A DNA stretch of 64,000 bases. Source: Mycetocola manganoxydans. GTDB taxonomy: Bacteria; Actinomycetota; Actinomycetes; Actinomycetales; Microbacteriaceae. This document shows positions 62,292 to 64,000 of the stretch, piece by piece. The translations under genes were made by a program, and so were the position numbers. The notes beneath the pieces are model-generated. The model was not told the origin of the DNA. It was given only the letters and a program-made list of their open reading frames with translations, and did not search any database. The stretch's first letter is position 1, and every line of letters starts with the position of its first letter. Location: contig NZ_RCUV01000012.1 in NCBI RefSeq assembly GCF_003667545.1, forward strand, positions 62,001 to 126,000, read 5' to 3'.

Positions 62292-62305
62292 TGCTCATAT
62301 GAGCA
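62292..62305. promoter_or_regulatory. Palindromic operator upstream of the deoR-deoC operon
   Basis: TGCTCATATGAGCA is a perfect 14-bp palindrome; a half-site TGCTCAT recurs at 62264-62270. Both lie between the regulator gene and the divergent-ended MFS gene, matching an autoregulated SorC-family operator. Confidence 0.6.
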
Positions 62306-62337
62306 GAGCGCCGGAAAATCATCAGCGAATGTTGGAG

Positions 62338-63546
62338 TCACGCCCCGTCTTCGAGCATCTTGCCCCGCGCGACGATGGCACCGGCAGCGATTCCGCCGAG
62401 CGCCAGAACGATGAGCAGGATCAGCGGAGCGCTCCAGCTGCCGGTGAGGTCATGGAGGATCCCGAACGCAAGCGGCCCCATCGCGCCCAGAACGTAGCCC
62501 ATGCTCTGCACGAAACCACTGAGGGCGATCGCCGACTGGTGCGTCCTGGTGCGGAGGTTGATGAGCACAAGAGCGAGGGGAAACAGGATCGGTCCGAGTC
62601 CGGCCAGCGCGACCCACAGTGCCGGTGCCACCGCGGGCGCCAGAAGCAACCCGGAGTAGCCCATCACGAAGCAGCCGACGGCGACGTAGACGAGGACGGC
62701 GACATTCTTCATCCGTGCGGCGATCAGCGGAATCAGGAGCCCGGCCGGGAATCCCATGAAGGCGAAAACAGACAGGAGGGCTCCGGCGGTCGCCTCGTCG
62801 ACTCCGGCGATCTCCTGGATCATCACCGGGAGCCAGGCGAACATGGCGTAGGCGTTGAGGGAAGACAGACCGAAAACAGCGGCGAGCGCCCACGCGAGGG
62901 GCGACTTCCACAGGTTCCGTACGACATCCGCGCGGGCCTCCTCGACGGGGATGCCACGATCCAGGTGGATGCCGCGGGCGAGCGCCCCGATCCACGGGAT
63001 CATTGCGAGCACCGCGAAGACCGCCCACATGCCGAGCGAGACCCGCCAGCCGGAGGCATCCGCAACCGGAACGGCGATGAGCGGCGGGATGAACGTGCTG
63101 ACTGAGATCGTTGTGACGTAGAGCGCGGTGAGCAGCCCGATCCTGTCGGGGAAGTATTTCTTGACGAGCGGCGGCAAGAGCACGTTTCCGACGCCGAGCC
63201 CGGCGAAAGCGAAAATGCTTCCGAGAATGAGAAAGCCGACGTTCGTCGCGGAGCCGCGGAGGAGATGACCGAGCAGGATGGCGACGAGGCTGCCGATGAG
63301 CACGAGTTCGAGCCGGGACCGGCGGACGAGCATCGGTGTGACGATGCCGAAAACGGCGAAGCAGATCGGAGGCAGAGCCCCCAGCAACCCGATCGCGAGC
63401 GGGTTCAGCGGGATCTCCTCGGAGACCCGCGCGAGGATCGGCGAGAGCGAACTGACCGCCGTGCGGAGGTTCGCAGCGACGAGGATGATGCCGATGAAGG
63501 CGAGGAGACGACCCGCCAGCAGGGGTCGGTGCGCGGCGGGATTCAC
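62338..63546 (-). CDS. MFS transporter, CynX/NimT-like
   Basis: 402 residues with twelve hydrophobic segments. LVAANLRTAVSSLSPILARV near the start and GNVLLPPLVKKYFPDRIGLL in the middle are diagnostic for the CynX/NimT group, which includes cyanate and nitroimidazole transporters. No cyanase gene is adjacent, so substrate is unknown. The start is GTG, with TAAGCT exactly 6 bp upstream, so the transcript is probably leaderless. Confidence 0.88.
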   Translation of the reverse strand: MNPAAHRPLLAGRLLAFIGIILVAANLRTAVSSLSPILARVSEEIPLNPLAIGLLGALPPICFAVFGIVTPMLVRRSRLELVLIGSLVAILLGHLLRGSATNVGFLILGSIFAFAGLGVGNVLLPPLVKKYFPDRIGLLTALYVTTISVSTFIPPLIAVPVADASGWRVSLGMWAVFAVLAMIPWIGALARGIHLDRGIPVEEARADVVRNLWKSPLAWALAAVFGLSSLNAYAMFAWLPVMIQEIAGVDEATAGALLSVFAFMGFPAGLLIPLIAARMKNVAVLVYVAVGCFVMGYSGLLLAPAVAPALWVALAGLGPILFPLALVLINLRTRTHQSAIALSGFVQSMGYVLGAMGPLAFGILHDLTGSWSAPLILLIVLALGGIAAGAIVARGKMLEDGA

Positions 63547-63606
63547 TTACCCAGCTTAGGCTCGGCGGGCCTCGACCGCGGCGACGTCCGGGCCTAGGGT
63601 GAGGCT

Positions 63607-64000
63607 ATGCCCGAGTTCGATTCTTCCTCCCAGCAGTCAGATTCCTCCCGCGGCGCCCGGTTGGCTGAAGCGCTCGAGGTCGTCGCCGGCGGGCTCGATT
63701 CACTCACGGCGTCGCAGTGGGCCGCGCCGAGCCTGTGCGACGGCTGGAGCGTGAAGGACACGATCGCACACCTCGTCTGGCGGGTGGGGACCGGGTCGGC
63801 GAGACTCGCGACTGACGTGGTACGGGCATCCGTTGCCGGGCATCACCTCAACCCGATGGAGTCCTTCGACGACATCGCGCGCGGCATCGCAGACAGTGGT
63901 GGTACCGATGAACTTCGGCGGGAACTGCGCGCGATCGCGAAAGACCGAGCGGCGGGCCGTGGCCGGGTCAACATCGGCGAGCTCGCAGAAGTGGTCATCC
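63607..64000 (+). CDS. DinB/MDMPI-family (mycothiol-dependent maleylpyruvate isomerase-like) protein, N-terminal part
   Basis: 131 residues are visible and the frame runs off the right edge. After a Ser/Gln-rich start the domain shows WAAPSLCDGWSVKDTIAHLV, the MDMPI signature with the metal-binding His in AHLV. It probably binds mycothiol or a metal; the reaction is unknown. TAGGGT lies exactly 6 bp before the ATG, so the transcript is probably leaderless. Confidence 0.85.
   Translation, partial: MPEFDSSSQQSDSSRGARLAEALEVVAGGLDSLTASQWAAPSLCDGWSVKDTIAHLVWRVGTGSARLATDVVRASVAGHHLNPMESFDDIARGIADSGGTDELRRELRAIAKDRAAGRGRVNIGELAEVVI

Noticed and set aside
1-64000. CRISPR array, prophage, insertion sequence, tRNA or rRNA genes
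   Set aside because: No regularly spaced identical repeats, no transposase or integrase motifs, and no tRNA-like TTCGAATC stem regions found by eye.

Overview
The window looks like a chromosomal segment of a high-GC actinobacterium, most likely family Microbacteriaceae. The support is very high GC with G/C-ending codons, AGGAG-type ribosome sites mixed with leaderless genes, a mycoredoxin-like CGYC glutaredoxin and a MDMPI/DinB-type (mycothiol-linked) protein, ATP-type group III phosphofructokinase, and many GGCATCCG/CGGATGCC octamers. Species assignment is inference. I saw no tRNA, rRNA, prophage, insertion sequence, integrase or CRISPR array.

Layout. 1-4922: a branched-chain acyl-CoA (probably leucine) degradation operon on the minus strand (carboxyltransferase, biotin carboxylase/BCCP, acyl-CoA dehydrogenase running off the left edge), with a divergent TetR gene and three copies of one palindrome between them. 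4923-8559: a duplicated hairpin repeat, a small membrane protein, an ABC-F ATPase and an MFS exporter arranged like mef/msr pairs. 8634-12916: branched-chain 2-oxoacid dehydrogenase genes (E1 alpha, E1 beta, E2; each overlapping the next by ATGA) with a divergent Lrp regulator. 13141-15700: pnp with a long structured leader. 15786-22838: an accessory block (small membrane protein, FMN reductase/LLM pair, acyltransferase, VanZ, amino-acid permease, GH13 glucosidase) that separates pnp from rpsO.

22951-38029: rpsO, a PNPOx-like protein, DUF5302, thioesterase and LLM enzyme, a protealysin-like protease with its emfourin-type inhibitor, an MFS transporter, a third LLM enzyme, an Lrp regulator divergent from a trans-sulfuration PLP enzyme, DUF1304, FKBP-apt, PrsW, an FAH-family hydrolase, aspartase and a Vsr-like/DUF559 protein. 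38086-50688: CpdA-like phosphodiesterase, divergent purine and uracil permeases, Pit phosphate transporter with a small partner, DUF2207 protein, aldo/keto reductase and oligopeptidase B-like peptidase sharing a 30-bp divergent promoter, PFK, mycoredoxin, a small acidic protein and a DUF6804-like membrane protein. 50691-57556: SNF2 helicase, copper ATPase with a CsoR-type operator, glycerophosphodiesterase, a sigma-factor-like fragment and DUF2332. 57844-62225: a deoxyribose operon (SorC/DeoR regulator, deoC, complete aldehyde dehydrogenase, and a shortened dehydrogenase lacking every catalytic residue). 62338-64000: an MFS transporter and a partial DinB/MDMPI protein.

The non-coding signals most worth attention are two families of intergenic imperfect palindromes, a recurrent TANNNT + 6-7 nt + start-codon arrangement pointing to leaderless transcription at about a dozen genes, and a compact element at 33140-33210 whose two possible stems compete for the same bases.
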